A DNA stretch of 62,124 nt from Myxococcota bacterium (GCA_028278345.1 JANQEL010000108.1:1-62124); one strand, 5' to 3'; positions 16,613 to 25,964 are shown, counted from the stretch's first letter. A program made the numbers and translations. Notes: a model not told the origin generated them from the sequence alone.

Positions 16613-17653
16613 CTACTTGACGATGGCGCTGAGAGTTTCGAGGTGCTTCAGCTTTTCTTCGAGGGTATTGCCGAGGAGCGAGACGCGAAGACTCGTGATC
16701 CCCGATTCCCTCAATTCGGCGACCCGTTCCTCAACGAATGCCCTCGGTCCGACGAGTGTGGTGCCATCGATGAACGAATCCGGAATCGCCGCCTCGGCTT
16801 CCTTCTTCTTCCCCGACAAGTACAGGTCCTGGATCTTCTGGGCTTCGGCCTCGTATCCATAGCTGGCGAACAGCTCGTTGTAGAAGTTCTTTCCCCTCGC
16901 CCCCATGCCGCCAACGTACAGCGCCGTCATCGGGCGTGAGTAGTCGCGCAGCCGTTCGAGCCCATCGCCGATCGCAACGGCTCCGCCACCGAATACCTCG
17001 AGAGGAGGGAGGCTCGGGTCGCGCCTCTTGAGACCCGCCTCGACAGCCGCGCCCCAACGTTGCTTCGCCTTGCTCGCGAGCCACAAGGTCGGCAACCAGC
17101 CTTCCGCGAGCTCGGCGGTCATTTCGACGCTCTTCGGCCCGAGGGAGGCTACGGTGATCGGAATCTGCTCACGCACCGGATGGGTGATCATCTTGAGCGG
17201 CTTGCCGAGGCCGAGCCCGCGGTCCTTGGGTAGGGGAAGCTCGTACTTCTTGCCCTTGAACTCCAGGCGCTCCCGCCTCCACACCTTGCGGCAGATCTCG
17301 ATGATTTCACGCAGCCGCGTTACCGGAGCGTCGTACTCGAGTCCATGCCAGCCTTCGATGACCTGCGGCCCCGAAGCACCGAGGCCCAACATCGCACGAC
17401 CGCCGGAGAGGGCGTCGATCCCCGCTGCCGTCATCGCGAGCAGGGTGGGCGTGCGCGTGTAGAGCGGAACGATGCCGGAGGCGATCTCGATCCGCTCCGT
17501 GCGCGCCGCGATGTAGCCCATCAGGCTCGGCGCATCGAAACCGTAGGCTTCTGCGACCCACACCGTGTCGAGCCCGGCGCGCTCGAGTTCACCCAGCTCT
17601 CCCACGGCTTCTTCGAAACCGCCGGCGTAGCTCAACATCATGGAAATCTTCAA
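16613..17653 (-). CDS. LLM-class F420/FMN-dependent oxidoreductase
   Basis: A 346-residue luciferase-like enzyme. MKISMMLSYAGGF, VWVAEAYGFDAPS, SGIVPLYTRTP, RAMLGLGASGPQV and PITVASLGPKSVE are the standard cofactor-pocket segments of the F420-dependent LLM group. The start codon is TTG (17651-17653), preceded by GAAGGAGAATCCC; a downstream ATG lacks such a site. It follows the P450 gene by 119 bases and precedes an acyl-CoA synthetase. The 119-base gap shows no relic or terminator that I could identify. Confidence 0.87.
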   Translation of the reverse strand: MKISMMLSYAGGFEEAVGELGELERAGLDTVWVAEAYGFDAPSLMGYIAARTERIEIASGIVPLYTRTPTLLAMTAAGIDALSGGRAMLGLGASGPQVIEGWHGLEYDAPVTRLREIIEICRKVWRRERLEFKGKKYELPLPKDRGLGLGKPLKMITHPVREQIPITVASLGPKSVEMTAELAEGWLPTLWLASKAKQRWGAAVEAGLKRRDPSLPPLEVFGGGAVAIGDGLERLRDYSRPMTALYVGGMGARGKNFYNELFASYGYEAEAQKIQDLYLSGKKKEAEAAIPDSFIDGTTLVGPRAFVEERVAELRESGITSLRVSLLGNTLEEKLKHLETLSAIVK

Positions 17654-17772
17654 GGGATTCTCCTTCGAATCGATGGTTGGGGTGCGGGCTGTACCGCTTG
17701 TGCGGGCGGCGATCCGCAGCGGCGCGTGGGGCTACGTCGCCGATCGATACGGCCCGGGGCTGCGCGGCGACC

Positions 17773-19023
17773 TCAGTGGTCTTGCGCGGGAGTGATGCGA
17801 TAACGAATCGGCAGGTGCTTCACGCCACCCACGAAGCTCGAGACCAGGCGCTGGGGCTCGCTCGCGAGCTCGATCGACTCGAGACGCGGTACGAGTTCTT
17901 CGAACAACACCCGAGTCTCCATCCGGGCCAGCGACGCCCCCAGGCAGAAGTGTTCGCCGATTCCGAAAGAGAGGTGGGGATTCGGGTTGCGATCGACGCG
18001 GAAGGCGAAGGGATCGTCGAAGACTTCCTCGTCGCGGTTCGCAGACGCATAGAACATGCAGAGCGAATCACCCTCGCGGATCTTCTGGCCCCTGAGTTCA
18101 TAGTCGCAGTTGGATGTGCGGTTGAAGTGATTGACGGGTGTCGTCCAGCGAACGATCTCGTCCGTCGCCGTCGTGTACAGGCTTGGATCCTTGCGGAGCC
18201 TCTCGAGTTGCTCGGGATGCTCGATCAGTGCGAGCAAGCCGCCGGAGAGCGCATTGCGCGTCGTCTCGTGTCCTGCCGTCAAGACGATGAGGTAGTAGCT
18301 GAGCAATTCGAGGTCGGGGATCGGCGCGCCGTGGACCTGCGCGGCCGCGAGCATCGAAGCGAGATCGTCCTGTGGATTCGCGCGTCGCTCCGCCGCGGTC
18401 TTCATGAAGTAGCCGAAGAAGTCGTTGCGAAGTTGTTCCTGGTCGGCCTGGTGGTCGCCCGAACGCTGGAACTCCGGATCCTCGGCGCCGAACATCTCGT
18501 TCGTGCACTTCAGAATGAAGGCTTCGTCTTCTTCGGGCAGCCCGAAGAGGTGTGCGATCAGGCGAAGGGGATGTTGTGCCGCGACCTCGGGAACGAAGTC
18601 ACACTCCTGTTCACCACCATCTCGCATCATCTTGTCGACGAGCTGTCGCGCCGATTCGACCATGCGCTGCTCGACGATCTCGAGGTTGCGCGCCTTGAAC
18701 CACGGCACCGCGAGCTTGCGATAGGTGCGGTGGTCGGGTGGATCCATGTTGACGATCGTGCGCATCTGGTTGCGCATGCTGCTCGGGTCTTCCAGAGCCT
18801 TGCGAATCACGGTGAAGCGCGGCGCGTTCAAGAACTTGTCCGGCTGCCGCGAGATCTCGCAGATGTCGGCGTGCTTGGTCACGGCCCAGAAGCCGTCGTA
18901 GCCCTCGGGCTCGAAGTAGGCGAGCGGCGCCTCTCGGCGGAGCTGCGTCCAAGCGTCGTGGGGGTAGCCATGTGCGGCGTACCGCCGCGCATCGATCAGC
19001 TCGAGGCCGTCGGGGAGTGACAT
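17773..19023 (-). CDS. cytochrome P450
   Basis: A 416-residue bacterial class I P450, soluble, of the CYP107/CYP125-like size class. LTAGHETTRN is the I-helix oxygen-activation motif, EIVRW holds the K-helix ExxR, and FGIGEHFCLGASLARME is the heme loop with proximal ligand Cys360. It inserts oxygen into an unactivated C-H bond, with electrons from a ferredoxin system not present here. It heads the - strand operon P450, LLM, acyl-CoA synthetase, MFS, and is divergent from a TetR gene 62 bases away, the likely regulator. Confidence 0.95.
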   Translation of the reverse strand: MSLPDGLELIDARRYAAHGYPHDAWTQLRREAPLAYFEPEGYDGFWAVTKHADICEISRQPDKFLNAPRFTVIRKALEDPSSMRNQMRTIVNMDPPDHRTYRKLAVPWFKARNLEIVEQRMVESARQLVDKMMRDGGEQECDFVPEVAAQHPLRLIAHLFGLPEEDEAFILKCTNEMFGAEDPEFQRSGDHQADQEQLRNDFFGYFMKTAAERRANPQDDLASMLAAAQVHGAPIPDLELLSYYLIVLTAGHETTRNALSGGLLALIEHPEQLERLRKDPSLYTTATDEIVRWTTPVNHFNRTSNCDYELRGQKIREGDSLCMFYASANRDEEVFDDPFAFRVDRNPNPHLSFGIGEHFCLGASLARMETRVLFEELVPRLESIELASEPQRLVSSFVGGVKHLPIRYRITPAQDH

Positions 19024-19085
19024 CGTGGGATCTCCATAATTTTATATGTACAGCCAAATTATTAGTTGATACTCTCCCCGTCAAG
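19024..19085. promoter_or_regulatory. divergent P450/TetR promoter with candidate operator
   Basis: This 62-base region is AT-rich compared with the flanks. It contains an inverted repeat with 7-bp arms and a 13-base spacer: ATAATTT at 19036-19042 and AAATTAT at 19056-19062. The spacing and position between divergent genes suit a TetR dimer site that would also cover the P450 -10 region (TATAAAAT on the - strand). The binding is inference. Confidence 0.45.
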
Positions 19086-19709
19086 ATGTCGAGTCCGGAT
19101 CCGCGCCCCACGCTGAAGCAGGCCCGCGCTGAGCGCACCCGCCAGCGCCTCCTCGACACCGCCGTCGAACTGTTCGCCAGGAAGGGCTCCCTCGAGACCA
19201 CGTTCGATGCGATCTCGGAGGCCTCGGGCATCAGCCGCGGCTCCATCCGCTTCCACTTCGGAAGCAAGGAGGGCCTCCTCTTCGCCGTCGTCGATCGGGT
19301 CTTCGCCGAGTGGGAGAACGACGTGATGACCCCGCTGCTCGTCGAAGGCGAAGGGCCGACGAGTTTCGGTTCGGCGGTGGAATCCCACGCCGAGATGTCG
19401 GACACGAACCCCGCCGTCGGCCGACTCTTCTTCGTTCTCTTGTTCGAGGCTCTCGGGCCGCGCCCCGAGCTGAGGCCCCGCTTCGCCGCGCTGTACGAGC
19501 GCTTTCGCACCTTCTGCCGCGCCTGGGTGAAGGCAGGCCAGGCGAATGGCACTGTGGCCGGACACGTGAAAGCCGACGATGTCGCCACCTTGATCCTCGG
19601 TGCACTCGGGGGCATCCACTACCAGTGGCACCTCGATCCCGAACACGTCGACCTGAGCCGCGTGCGCGACCTCCTCACCGAGGTCCTCGACCGCGGGCTC
19701 GCGCCCTGA
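19086..19709 (+). CDS. TetR-family transcriptional regulator
   Basis: A 207-residue TetR regulator. The N-terminal HTH is unmistakable: RQRLLDTAVELFARKG, then ISEASGISRGSIRFHFGSKE. The ligand domain has the LILGALGGIHYQWHLDP segment common in this subfamily. ATG 19086 is chosen because the HTH starts about 15 residues later, although the frame extends upstream into the P450 gene. It is divergent from the P450 operon and most likely represses it until an acyl-CoA or hydrophobic ligand binds. Confidence 0.92.
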   Translation: MSSPDPRPTLKQARAERTRQRLLDTAVELFARKGSLETTFDAISEASGISRGSIRFHFGSKEGLLFAVVDRVFAEWENDVMTPLLVEGEGPTSFGSAVESHAEMSDTNPAVGRLFFVLLFEALGPRPELRPRFAALYERFRTFCRAWVKAGQANGTVAGHVKADDVATLILGALGGIHYQWHLDPEHVDLSRVRDLLTEVLDRGLAP

Positions 19710-19728
19710 GGCTGCGCTTCCTCGCCGG

Positions 19729-20259
19729 CTATGCGCCTTCGCCGGCTTTGTGGAACTTGATGGACGGCTTCGCAGCGGCGGGCGGTGGAGAAGTGGCCCG
19801 CAACAACTCGTGCGCTTCCTTCGCGTCGTCGTCGGTGAAAGGCCTCGTGAGCATCGCGAACTCGACGACGTTGCCATCGGGATCCTCGGTATAGATCGAG
19901 TGGATCCAGCCGTGATCGATCTCGAGCACGTCGCGGCCGTAGTCGAGCAGACGTTGTTTTCTGCGTTCCATATCGTCGGGGCCGTCGGCCTGGAAGGCGA
20001 AGTGGTTCATCATGGGCTCGAGGCCGAGGTCGCGATTCAGATCGGTGCGCGGATTCTCGCAGCCCGGGACGTTGGACACGTCCCAGAATGCGATCAGCCC
20101 GTCGACGTTCGAGCCCGTCGAGTAGAAGACGTGACGGTTGAAGCCCCCGTTCGTTTTGTTGATCTCGACCTTGACGAGTTCGAAGCCCATCGCTTCGGTG
20201 TAGAAGTGGTGGGTCGCCTCGATGTCCTTCACGGTCACCGCGATGTGGTTGACGCCCAT
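19729..20259 (-). CDS. VOC-superfamily (glyoxalase/extradiol dioxygenase-like) protein
   Basis: A 176-residue vicinal-oxygen-chelate protein. MGVNHIAVTVKDIEATHHFY gives the first beta-alpha-beta module with a His metal ligand, MNHFAFQADG the second, and YTEDPDGNVVEFA the final Glu ligand region. ATG at 20257-20259 is chosen because AAGGAGAACC lies just upstream. Its start overlaps the end of the PEP mutase-family gene by 25 bases. Functions in the family range from glyoxalase to ring-cleaving dioxygenase. Confidence 0.87.
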   Translation of the reverse strand: MGVNHIAVTVKDIEATHHFYTEAMGFELVKVEINKTNGGFNRHVFYSTGSNVDGLIAFWDVSNVPGCENPRTDLNRDLGLEPMMNHFAFQADGPDDMERRKQRLLDYGRDVLEIDHGWIHSIYTEDPDGNVVEFAMLTRPFTDDDAKEAHELLRATSPPPAAAKPSIKFHKAGEGA

Positions 20260-21161
20260 TTTCGGTTCTCCTTGATGCGGGGTTGCTCGAGTTCGTAGAG
20301 GCGCGATTCGTAGTCGGGCCATCCGAGTAGCTGCCTCGCTTCGTCGAATCGGACGCGCGACTTCCCGGCCTCACCCGCGCTCGCAATCCGCTTCGCCGCA
20401 TCCTGCATCGATTGGATCGTGTGCAGCAGGAGCGTCACCGGATAGAACACGATCGAGTATCCGATCTCCGTGAGTTCATCCGGTGATAGCCACGGAGTCT
20501 TGCCGTCTTCGACGAGGTTGGCGGTCTTGTGGCCCGGTACGGCGTCGCAGTAGCGACGCATCTCGTGGAGGCTCTCGGGCGCTTCGAGAAAAGTGATGTC
20601 GGCCCCGGCGTCGACGAAGGCCTGGCAACGCCAGAGTGCCTCTTCGAATCCGTCGGTCGCGCAGGCATCGGTGCGCGCCATGATGAGGACGTCGAGGCCG
20701 TGCTCTTCGCGCACACGGGCGCAGGCATGAACCCGCAGCAGGGCTTCGTTGCGATCCACGATCGCCTTGCCCGCGGTGTGGCCACAGCGCTTGGGCCATT
20801 GTTGATCTTCGATCATCACGCACGCGAGACCCGCTTGCGCGTAGCCGAGCAGAGTGCGCTCGGCGTTGATCGCGTTGCCATAGCCCGTGTCGGCGTCCCC
20901 GATCATCGGCAGCGACGAGGCGGCGCAAACGCTCCGCGCCTGGTCGAGCATTTCGCCGTAGCTGAGAAGACCGACGTCCGGCAGGCCCAGTCGAGCGGCT
21001 GCGACCGAAAAGCCGCCGAGGAAGCCGGCCTGGAAGCCCGCGGTCTCGAGCACGCGGGCCGAGAGCGCATCGAAACAACCGGGAGCCTGAACGACGGATT
21101 CTTCCTCCATCAGGGTTCGCAGACGCTGCGCGCCGGCGGAACGATTCGGGAAGAGGGTCAT
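20235..21161 (-). CDS. isocitrate lyase / PEP mutase superfamily protein
   Basis: A 308-residue alpha/beta-barrel enzyme of the methylisocitrate lyase/oxaloacetate decarboxylase group. GDADTGYGN holds Mg-binding residues, EDQQWPKRCGH contains the lyase-type catalytic Cys126 in KRCGH, and ARTDACATDGFEEAL follows as usual. The KRCGH motif favours C-C lyase activity over phosphonate mutase. It overlaps gntR by four bases and the VOC gene by 25. It probably cleaves a 2-substituted malate or isocitrate-like acid; the exact substrate is unknown. Confidence 0.9.
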   Translation of the reverse strand: MTLFPNRSAGAQRLRTLMEEESVVQAPGCFDALSARVLETAGFQAGFLGGFSVAAARLGLPDVGLLSYGEMLDQARSVCAASSLPMIGDADTGYGNAINAERTLLGYAQAGLACVMIEDQQWPKRCGHTAGKAIVDRNEALLRVHACARVREEHGLDVLIMARTDACATDGFEEALWRCQAFVDAGADITFLEAPESLHEMRRYCDAVPGHKTANLVEDGKTPWLSPDELTEIGYSIVFYPVTLLLHTIQSMQDAAKRIASAGEAGKSRVRFDEARQLLGWPDYESRLYELEQPRIKENRKWASTTSR

Positions 21162-21853
21162 CGCGCACCTTCGTCGGCCGCGTCCTCGTGCGCGAGGTCG
21201 TACGCGGCAACCAACGCGTCCTTGGCCTGCAGCACGTGCTCCGCCATCAGTCGGCCCGCCCGCTCGCCTTCTCCCTTGCAGATCGCGTCGACGATCAGCT
21301 TGTGGAAGAGCGCCGAGCGACCGAGTTCTTCGCGGCTGAAGCGCTGGTAGGCGCGGAGCACGAGGGGGTTCTCGATCGTGGAGTCGAGAGCCATCCCCAG
21401 GAAGGGGTTGCGTCCCATTTCCGCGACCTTTCGATGGAGTGCCGCATTCGTGGCGCGCACGTCGACGAGATCTTCGGTTTCGTCGGTGCGCGTCGCTTCG
21501 TCGAAGGCGCGGGCCAGGCGGCGCAACTCTTCGCGGTCAGCGTCGTCCGCACGCCTTGCAGCGAGTGCGCACGCGAACGCCTCGAGTTGGGCGCGCAGCT
21601 CGTAGAGATCGGCGATCTGCTGCGCCGATAGTGCTCGCATCGTCGCGCCCCGGCGCTTCTCGATCTGGAGCACGCCTTCCCGCTCGAGCCAGCGGAGTGC
21701 CTGCCGCACTGGCGTGCGGGAGACCCCGGCCCGCCGTGCGATCTCCGCCTCGACGAGGCGCTGGCCCGGCTGGTAGCGCCCCGCGGCGATGTCGTCGCGA
21801 ATCGCCTGGTAGGCGCGATCGGTCTGGTCGAGTTGAACCGTTGCTTCCGACAT
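21158..21853 (-). CDS. GntR-family regulator with FCD ligand domain
   Basis: A 231-residue FadR/VanR-type regulator. The winged helix covers residues about 10-75 (AYQAIRDDIAAGRYQPGQRL, RAGVSRTPVRQALRWLEREG). The helical FCD domain follows, with RATNAALHRKVAEMG and HKLIVDAICKGEGERA carrying metal/ligand-binding His residues. It heads a three-gene operon, with its start only two bases from a perfect palindrome (21856-21873), so tight autorepression is likely. The ligand is probably a carboxylic acid. Confidence 0.93.
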   Translation of the reverse strand: MSEATVQLDQTDRAYQAIRDDIAAGRYQPGQRLVEAEIARRAGVSRTPVRQALRWLEREGVLQIEKRRGATMRALSAQQIADLYELRAQLEAFACALAARRADDADREELRRLARAFDEATRTDETEDLVDVRATNAALHRKVAEMGRNPFLGMALDSTIENPLVLRAYQRFSREELGRSALFHKLIVDAICKGEGERAGRLMAEHVLQAKDALVAAYDLAHEDAADEGAR

Positions 21854-21855
21854 GG

Positions 21856-21873
21856 CATTTGGTATACCAAATG
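21856..21873. promoter_or_regulatory. GntR operator palindrome
   Basis: CATTTGGTATACCAAATG is a perfect 18-bp palindrome with the TTGGTATACCAA core typical of FCD-type GntR sites. It sits two bases upstream of the gntR start codon. A related half-site, TTTTGGTATGC, occurs at 21909-21919 before the divergent membrane-protein gene, so one regulator could control both directions. Confidence 0.75.
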
Positions 21874-21933
21874 TCGATATAAGCGCAAGTATCCGTCGAA
21901 TTGGCCACTTTTGGTATGCAGAAAGAAGATACG

Positions 21934-22461
21934 ATGCTCGATGAGCTGAGGGTCGCGATCGCCCCCTACTACCTGCACATCAAGTGGCTCCACGTGGTTT
22001 CGGTGGCGATCTGGAGCTTCAGCACGGCCGTCGCGTACACCTGGTACTTGAAGCCCGTGTTGCGCGCGTCCTACCGACGGCCCGACGACGCGGAACTCAG
22101 GAAGCAGCGCGACGATTGGATGGATCGCTTCGATCGCGGCGCGCAGATGGAGCACTACGCGCTCGTCGTCATGATCGCGACGTCGATCCTGATGCTGTGG
22201 ATCGCCCAGGTCGACCTCACCCGCTGGAACTACCTGACCGCGATGCTCTGGATCGGCATCGTCGTGATCCTGCCCATGGAGGCCCTGGACATCTGGCTCG
22301 CCCACATGGGAGGAAACAAAGCGAGGGTGCGCGCTGCGGGCGACGTCGAACGCTACGAACGCGTGATGGCCTGGCACTGGCGCTTTCTGGTCATCACCGA
22401 GCGGATCGTGGTCTTGCTGATCCCGACGATGTTCTTCCTGGTGATCGTGAAGCCGTTCTGA
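21934..22461 (+). CDS. small integral membrane protein of unknown function
   Basis: A 175-residue protein with four probable membrane helices: WLHVVSVAIWSFSTAVAYTW, YALVVMIATSILMLWIA, AMLWIGIVVILPMEALDIWL and FLVITERIVVLLIPTMFFLV. Short charged loops follow helices 1 and 3. His residues at the start of helix 1 (YYLHIKWLH) and after helix 3 (WHWRF) resemble those of small heme or quinone membrane proteins, but no family is recognised. ATG 21934 is chosen over upstream in-frame codons because AGAAAGAAGA precedes it. It is divergent from gntR. Confidence 0.7.
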   Translation: MLDELRVAIAPYYLHIKWLHVVSVAIWSFSTAVAYTWYLKPVLRASYRRPDDAELRKQRDDWMDRFDRGAQMEHYALVVMIATSILMLWIAQVDLTRWNYLTAMLWIGIVVILPMEALDIWLAHMGGNKARVRAAGDVERYERVMAWHWRFLVITERIVVLLIPTMFFLVIVKPF

Positions 22462-22475
22462 CTTGTGCCCGACGA

Positions 22476-25400
22476 CTAGGGCCGAAAGCCGAGCCCTCTC
22501 GGCGCGAGTGATCCCGGTTCGCTGACGACCCGGTAGGCCATGCGGATCCACTCGCAGGCCAGGCGTCGCGTATCACGTGGATCGATCATCTCTTCGATCT
22601 GGAACCGCGACAGCGGGCCGATCGGGCCCCGCGCACTTTCGATGCGCGCCTCGATCTCCGCTCGGAGCGCCACGGGATCCGCGGCCTCGGCAAGCTGACG
22701 CTTGTACGCGGCTTCGATGCCACCCTCCGGAGGAATCCCGCCCACGTCCGCGGAGGGCCAGGCGACACGCATCGACGCGCGAGAAGTCGGCGACGCGAGG
22801 TTGTTCCCCGCGACGCCGAAGCTCCGCCGCAGGATGACCGTGAAGACCGGCACCTGCACCTGACCGAGGGCAACCATCCATTCGCCGCCGAGCCGGATCG
22901 TGCCGCGGAGTTCGTGCTCGAGACCCACCGCGAACCCCGGATTGTCGAGCAGGTTCACCACCGGGATGTGGAAGAGATCGCACACATCGACGTGCCGGAT
23001 CATCTTCTTGCAGCCATCCGCCGTGAGCGCGCCACCGTTGGTATGTCGACTATCGGAAGCGATGATGCCGACGGGATGACCATCGAGGCGGGCGAAGCCC
23101 GTGACCTGGTCGGTTCCCCAGAGCGGACCGACTTCGAAGAAGGAGCCCTGATCGAATACCAGGCCGATCGTCTTCCGTATGTCGAACGTACTCGTCCGGT
23201 TTCGGGGGATGATGTCGAGCAGCTCCTCTTCACGACGATCCCGCGCATCTGCGCACGATGCAATCGGCGGAGCTTCGTAGACGGACGAGGGGAGATACGA
23301 CAAGAAGCGCTTGGTCTGCTCCATCGCGTCTTGCTCCGACTCCGCCAGGTTGTCGACCGAGCCGTTCTGGCAGTGGATGTGCCAGCCCCCGAGTTCCTCC
23401 TTCGTGATGTCGTATCCCATCGCGTGCTGAACCACGGGTGGCCCCGCGACGAAGAGCTGCGCGATGTCGCGCACCATCACCGAGAAGTGCCCGAGCACGG
23501 CCTTCGCCGCGCCGAGCCCCACCACGCTGCCGAGGAGCACGTTCACGACCGGCACCGTCGCCAGTTGCTCGCCGTAGAACGTGCTTCCGAGGTGTGGAGG
23601 CAGGAACGAGCCGCCGCCACCGGACACGCGTGGGCGCCCCGACTTGATCGCGCCGTGACTTTCCTTCGCGCTGCCCTTCTCCGAATCCCCTTCCTTCTTC
23701 TTCGGGACCATCGACGCCACGCTGCCGCCACCCGACGACCCGTCGAGCAGTCGCACGGACGGCGCTCGAAGCTCAACTGAGAGACGATCGAGTTGGAAGC
23801 TCTTCTGCGCGATTGCGCCGTCGGAGTGTCCGCCGCGTGATGTGAAGTCGTCTGCGCACACCACGGCCGTACGACGCTCGATCTCTCCCCACCCACCGAC
23901 CTGATTCGCGGGCGTGAACTCGATCGCGCGCCCTTCGTCATCGTAGGTGGGGAAGCCGGCGATGCTTCCGACCTCGCGAAAGGTGCCCTCGTCGAGCAGC
24001 AGGTCGATGCGTTCGCGACACGTCAGTTTTCCGCGGCTGCGTTGCCGGACGACGCCGGGATCTTGTGAGCCAGGTTCGAGCCGGTCGTGTGCCAGCTTCT
24101 GGAGCGTTGCAACCTGGCCGAGGACATCGCCCCAGGCGCCGCCCTCGGGTCGTTCGCTACGAGCGGCACCGGCAGCAGGTGCGATCGCAGCGAGTGGGCG
24201 TCCGGCCTCCACGGTGTCGCCTTCCGAAACGCCGGCCAGCGCGGACACGGTTCCGCCGCACGGAGCGACCACCGTCGTTTCCATCTTCATCGTGCTCAGC
24301 ACGAAGAGGGTGTCGCCGGCTTCGACCGTATCGCCAGCGGCTACGCCGACCTGCACGACGGAGCCCGAAACCGGCGCGTCGACCACTTCGTCGGCGTCGT
24401 CCGCGTCGAGCGGATCGTAGGAGGTGATCGGCGCAGAACTCGCGACTGCGCCGGGGCCAGCGACGGCTCGGCTTCCCGCCGCGAAGAGCGCAATCGGATC
24501 GCGACCTCCATCGACCGGCGTTGCCGACGTCGACTCGACCAGCTCCGGGTGCTCGGTCAGAAGCGACGTTCGAGCGTCACCCTGGATCACGTCTTGGTGA
24601 CTGAGGATCGCGCAGAGGCTCGAGATGTTCGTCGGAACTCCCTCGACGTGGAACTCGGCGAGTGCGGCACGGGTACGCGCGATGGCGGATTCGAGGGTCG
24701 CGGCAGATCCCGACGAGCCGATGCACTTGGCCAGGAGTGGATCGAACTGCGGTGGCGGCGCGTACCCGACGTAGCCGCTGCCGTCGACGCGCACACCGAC
24801 GCCGCTCGGCTCGCGATATGCCGAGAGGGTGCCAGCCCCCCTCGAAACGACACGAGCCTGCACGGCGAATCGGGCGGGTTCGTCGAGCCCGTTCGGATCT
24901 CCCAGGCCGAGCTGTGAGAGAGACTCACCCGACGCGATACGAAACTGCAGCTCGACCAGGTCGAGCCCCGTTACCTGCTCGGTCACCGTGTGCTCGACCT
25001 GGATTCGCGGATTGCACTCGATGAACCAGAACTCATCGGTCTTGGGAGAGACCAGGAACTCGACCGTCGCCGCGCTCTCGAGCTTGCCTTCACGCGCGAT
25101 GGCGAGCGCAGCATTGCGAATCCGGTCTCGCAGCGCGGGCTCGAGGTTCGGCGCCGGTGCGATCTCGATCACCTTCTGGTGTCGCAGCTGCACGGAGCAG
25201 TCGCGTTCGAAGAGATGCACCGCGGTGTCTTTCGCGTCCGCGAGAACCTGCACCTCGACGTGCCGCGGACGCTGGATCGCCTTTTCGACGAAGAGCGCCC
25301 CATCACCGAAAGCCGCCTCGGCCTCACCCCGGCACCGATCGAATGCCTCTTCGAGTTCATCAGCGGAATCCGCGAGTCGCATTCCGCGCCCCCCGCCCCC

Positions 25401-25892
25401 CGCAGAAGCTTTGAGCATCACGGGGTAGCCGAGCTCGTCCGCAATCGTCTTGGTCTGCTCGACGCTCGTCACCGCATCCGCGCTTCCCGGGATGATGGGA
25501 ACGTCGATCGATCTGGCCAGCTCGCGGGAGCGCACCTTGTCGCCGAACAGCGCCAACGCAGCCGGCGAGGGACCGATGAACGCGATGCCCGCCCGGTGGC
25601 AGCGTTCGGCGAACTCGGCGTTTTCGGAGAGGAAGCCATAGCCTGGATGGACGCAGTCGCAGCCGGTTCGCTCGGCCAGGGCAACCAACGCTTCGGCGTC
25701 GAGGTACGGGCCGACTGCATCGCCGCCATCGCCGATCTCGTGCGCCTCCGTGGTCGCACTCGTATGAAGCGACCGGGCATCGGCGCGCGAGTAGATCCCG
25801 ACCGACTCGATCCCCAACGCCGACGCAGCCCGGGCGATCCGGATCGCAATCTCACCTCTGTTCGCGATGAGCACCCGCTTGTGCAGCGCCAT
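22476..25892 (-). CDS. single-chain biotin-dependent acyl-CoA carboxylase (BC-BCCP-CT fusion)
   Basis: An 1138-residue multidomain carboxylase. Residues about 1-450 are biotin carboxylase (RVLIANRGEIAIRIARA, KASAGGGGRGMR, FIECNPRIQVEHTVTEQ). Residues about 510-585 are the biotin carrier domain with VLSTMKMETTV (biotinylated Lys536). The C-terminal half is a carboxyltransferase (GSVVGLGAAKAVLG, NLLDNPGFAVGLEHE). It transfers CO2 from biotin to an acyl-CoA; acetyl-, propionyl- or a branched/terpenoid acyl-CoA are all possible. The domains are separate subunits in most bacteria. ATG 25892 is used because AAGGAG precedes it. A Lys/Glu/Ser-rich linker at about 725-755 is unusual. Confidence 0.92.
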   Translation of the reverse strand: MALHKRVLIANRGEIAIRIARAASALGIESVGIYSRADARSLHTSATTEAHEIGDGGDAVGPYLDAEALVALAERTGCDCVHPGYGFLSENAEFAERCHRAGIAFIGPSPAALALFGDKVRSRELARSIDVPIIPGSADAVTSVEQTKTIADELGYPVMLKASAGGGGRGMRLADSADELEEAFDRCRGEAEAAFGDGALFVEKAIQRPRHVEVQVLADAKDTAVHLFERDCSVQLRHQKVIEIAPAPNLEPALRDRIRNAALAIAREGKLESAATVEFLVSPKTDEFWFIECNPRIQVEHTVTEQVTGLDLVELQFRIASGESLSQLGLGDPNGLDEPARFAVQARVVSRGAGTLSAYREPSGVGVRVDGSGYVGYAPPPQFDPLLAKCIGSSGSAATLESAIARTRAALAEFHVEGVPTNISSLCAILSHQDVIQGDARTSLLTEHPELVESTSATPVDGGRDPIALFAAGSRAVAGPGAVASSAPITSYDPLDADDADEVVDAPVSGSVVQVGVAAGDTVEAGDTLFVLSTMKMETTVVAPCGGTVSALAGVSEGDTVEAGRPLAAIAPAAGAARSERPEGGAWGDVLGQVATLQKLAHDRLEPGSQDPGVVRQRSRGKLTCRERIDLLLDEGTFREVGSIAGFPTYDDEGRAIEFTPANQVGGWGEIERRTAVVCADDFTSRGGHSDGAIAQKSFQLDRLSVELRAPSVRLLDGSSGGGSVASMVPKKKEGDSEKGSAKESHGAIKSGRPRVSGGGGSFLPPHLGSTFYGEQLATVPVVNVLLGSVVGLGAAKAVLGHFSVMVRDIAQLFVAGPPVVQHAMGYDITKEELGGWHIHCQNGSVDNLAESEQDAMEQTKRFLSYLPSSVYEAPPIASCADARDRREEELLDIIPRNRTSTFDIRKTIGLVFDQGSFFEVGPLWGTDQVTGFARLDGHPVGIIASDSRHTNGGALTADGCKKMIRHVDVCDLFHIPVVNLLDNPGFAVGLEHELRGTIRLGGEWMVALGQVQVPVFTVILRRSFGVAGNNLASPTSRASMRVAWPSADVGGIPPEGGIEAAYKRQLAEAADPVALRAEIEARIESARGPIGPLSRFQIEEMIDPRDTRRLACEWIRMAYRVVSEPGSLAPRGLGFRP

Positions 25893-25964
25893 TCGTTTCT
25901 CCTTCGTACGGCACCGGGTCTTCGCCCCCATACTCGGTAGCACTGGCGGTGAGGAGCCTGGGAT

